A stretch of 32,227 bases of DNA, taken from Deltaproteobacteria bacterium (GTDB taxonomy: Bacteria > Desulfobacterota > Desulfuromonadia > Geobacterales > Pseudopelobacteraceae). This document shows, piece after piece, positions 30,924 to 32,227 of this stretch. The stretch covers positions 1-32,227 of the forward strand of contig JAFLLC010000234.1 of NCBI GenBank assembly GCA_019162745.1, read 5' to 3'. Below the pieces are notes generated by a model. The model ran no database searches, was not told the DNA's origin, and saw nothing but the letters and a program-made list of their open reading frames with translations. Positions within the stretch are counted from its first letter, which is position 1; each line of letters begins with the position of its first letter. The position numbers and the translations under genes were made by a program.

Positions 30924-31406
30924 TTACTCTGCCAGTTGAAGCCACTTTCCGTTTGTGAGAGGTTCAAGGTCTGCAGGTTTAAGTTGAAAAACAGCAAAAG
31001 GAGTTCCGGCGGCAGCCCAAATCACATCATACTTCCTCAGGTCTTCATCCAGGATGGTTTCGAGCGGTTCATTATGGCCTACCGGCGGTATTCCTCCGAT
31101 GGCGTATCCAACTCTTTCCTTCACGTAATTTCCATCTGCTTTGCCGAGTTTTAGACCTGTCTGTTTTTCTATTTTCGCCACATCCACTCGATTTGAACCG
31201 GAGGCAATGACCAGAATGGGGAGGCTCGTATTCTTCTCTTTGAACACGAGAGATTTTGCTATTTGAGCTACTTCACACCCGATGCTGTCAGCGGCTTCTT
31301 GTGCAGTTCTTGTTGAACCGGGCAGTTCCTTTACCTCAAAGGAGAAACCTTTTTCTGCAAGGAACTTTTGTACTCGATGGGCACTATTACTTAATATGGA
31401 TGTCAT
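30924..31406 (-). CDS. YbaK/EbsC-type aminoacyl-tRNA deacylase
   Basis: From ATG 31406 (AAGGAG 8 nt upstream) the protein has 160 aa. An in-frame TTG at 31412 is less likely. It shows the YbaK/ProX fold signature: QIAKSLVFK with the catalytic Lys, VIASGSNRVD, and GYAIGGIPPVGH with the conserved G-x-x-P-G-H loop. Family members hydrolyse mischarged tRNA such as Cys-tRNA(Pro) or Ala-tRNA(Pro) in trans, in the cytoplasm. It is a single gene in minus orientation; the specificity cannot be set from sequence. Confidence 0.9.
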   Translation of the reverse strand: MTSILSNSAHRVQKFLAEKGFSFEVKELPGSTRTAQEAADSIGCEVAQIAKSLVFKEKNTSLPILVIASGSNRVDVAKIEKQTGLKLGKADGNYVKERVGYAIGGIPPVGHNEPLETILDEDLRKYDVIWAAAGTPFAVFQLKPADLEPLTNGKWLQLAE

Positions 31407-31533
31407 TACCAATTCTCCTTTTACCTGCCGGTTTACAACTCCAACATGGTTGTTGAATCCTTGACCTTCACATATGAGATGTCACTACCCTCGTAATGAT
31501 ATTCAAGTTTATCTGACTTGAGATTGCATCCGA

Positions 31534-31827
31534 TTATGCGATACGCGTCATTTTGTGTACGGTCTTCTCAACAATCATTCCTTCGACTGCAGCAACATAA
31601 CTACTGAAGTGAGGAGATGCCATATGACTTTCCAGACAGGCCAGGTTTTCCCACATCTCAAAGAAGATGAACACCTTCGGATCGTCATTATCCTGGTGCA
31701 ATCGGTATTCGATGCAACCTTCTTCCATTCTGGTCGGTTCGATCATTTTCAGCAGTTCAGTTTTGACAGTCTCAAGCGCTGCTTCATGGACAATAAGTTT
31801 CGCAACTACAGTGACGATTGATGACAT
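31534..31827 (-). CDS. Antibiotic biosynthesis monooxygenase (ABM) family, putative quinol monooxygenase
   Basis: The 97-aa protein fits the YgiN-like ABM family of ferredoxin-like dimers: VAKLIVHEAALETVKTELL, the EGCIEYRLHQDNDDP block, FIFFEMWENLACLESHMASP and HFSSYV. Members are cofactor-free quinol monooxygenases or heme-handling enzymes. AGAGGATAATT precedes the ATG on the minus strand. It is the third gene after the flavin reductase and CxxC genes, 2 nt downstream of the latter, which suggests a redox or quinone-related operon. Confidence 0.87.
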   Translation of the reverse strand: MSSIVTVVAKLIVHEAALETVKTELLKMIEPTRMEEGCIEYRLHQDNDDPKVFIFFEMWENLACLESHMASPHFSSYVAAVEGMIVEKTVHKMTRIA

Positions 31828-31829
31828 AA

Positions 31830-32027
31830 TTATCCTCTTTTCTCATGGGCTTTTTTACCATGCACCCGTTCGTATGCCTTGCAGAAGGGACAAATATCGG
31901 TCTCGATCCCCTTTACAAAGTCGTACACTACGCCCTTTTGATGGTGACGGGCATGGAGACAGACAGGGCACAGTTCACAGACTTTGGCCAATGTTCGGTC
32001 CAGCGCAGAAATATCAGTACGGCTCAT
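31830..32027 (-). CDS. Small CxxC (zinc- or iron-binding) protein
   Basis: From ATG 32027, which overlaps the upstream stop as ATGA, the protein has 65 aa. It contains CELCPVC and CPFCKAYERVHG with nearby HARHH, giving three CxxC pairs and several His: a small zinc ribbon or rubredoxin-like metal site. The frame continues upstream to 32069 but only within the preceding gene. No family is recognised. It probably works with the flavin reductase upstream and the monooxygenase downstream, for example as a metal-binding electron carrier; this is inference. Confidence 0.65.
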   Translation of the reverse strand: MSRTDISALDRTLAKVCELCPVCLHARHHQKGVVYDFVKGIETDICPFCKAYERVHGKKAHEKRG

Positions 32028-32227
32028 TTCTGATACTCTTTGCCAATGGAGAAGGCCTTGCCGATACACGGAGTAACACCATGATACCCTTTGCCGGACG
32101 TATCATAGATCAACGGCTGGATTTTCATAATTTCCAGTTGGCCATCCTCACCAAGTACATCTTCGTTGCCTTTAACATCGATTATCTCACCAATGAACTG
32201 GGTATGCAGGCCAATCTCAATGGTATG
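32024..32227 (-). CDS. Flavin reductase / flavoredoxin family protein, C-terminal part (cut by window edge)
   Basis: The last 67 residues are present; the N-terminus lies beyond the window. HTIEIGLHTQFIGEIIDVKG followed by IQPLIYDTSGKGYHG and IGKAFSIGKEY is typical of the C-terminus of flavin reductase-like, FMN-binding split-barrel proteins (flavoredoxin) in anaerobes. They carry FMN and pass electrons from NAD(P)H or other donors. The stop TGA overlaps the ATG of the CxxC protein gene, so the genes are translationally coupled. Confidence 0.82.
   Translation of the reverse strand, partial: HTIEIGLHTQFIGEIIDVKGNEDVLGEDGQLEIMKIQPLIYDTSGKGYHGVTPCIGKAFSIGKEYQK

Overview
The window looks like chromosome of an anaerobic, respiring deltaproteobacterium (Desulfobacterota), most likely of the Geobacter/Trichlorobacter/Pelobacter group. 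This rests on a GEMM-I riboswitch closely resembling the Geobacter subtype, a lipoprotein triheme c-type cytochrome fused to a TolB-like propeller, a PhoX-type lipoprotein, a large chemoreceptor and a multidomain PAS-GGDEF-EAL protein. No database search was possible; the assignment comes from recognised motifs.

Layout. 1-4.3 kb (visibly AT-richer): a DUF89 phosphatase-like gene, then a sigma70-type promoter, a GEMM-I cyclic dinucleotide riboswitch overlapping a strong terminator, and a cell-envelope operon: lipoprotein L,D-transpeptidase (LysM-YkuD-SPOR), an Lpp-like alanine-zipper lipoprotein ending in Lys, and a second lipoprotein with TPR-like, coiled-coil and YkuD parts. 4.4-7.35 kb: an MFS transporter and a DUF6134-like exported protein, each preceded by a short unannotated leader ORF overlapping its start, with a convergent DUF2062 membrane protein between. 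7.4-13.4 kb: a compact plus-strand cluster of an unrecognised 818-aa soluble protein, a phosphatidylserine decarboxylase-type pyruvoyl enzyme, an Lgt-like integral membrane protein, a second DUF2062 protein and a zinc-dependent phospholipase C-like protein. This is the best candidate for an undescribed system, a possible phospholipid or aminolipid pathway.

13.5-19.4 kb: an SBP-PAS-PAS-GGDEF-EAL protein (minus) with a degenerate GIDEF site and an intact EAL domain; an orphan ParA ATPase with two small unknown proteins; and a BRO/DinD-like protein whose coding region holds a perfect 12-bp-arm palindrome. 19.4-26.8 kb: a large exported glycoside-hydrolase-like protein (minus), then a PhoX lipoprotein and a triheme cytochrome-propeller lipoprotein separated by a perfect 17-bp hairpin. 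26.9-32.2 kb: small proteins including a 55-aa zinc ribbon, a methyl-accepting chemotaxis protein, a DUF155/RMD1 protein, a YbaK-type deacylase, and a minus-strand operon of flavin reductase (cut by the window edge), a CxxC protein and an ABM-family monooxygenase.

No rRNA, tRNA, CRISPR array, intact insertion sequence or integrase was seen.
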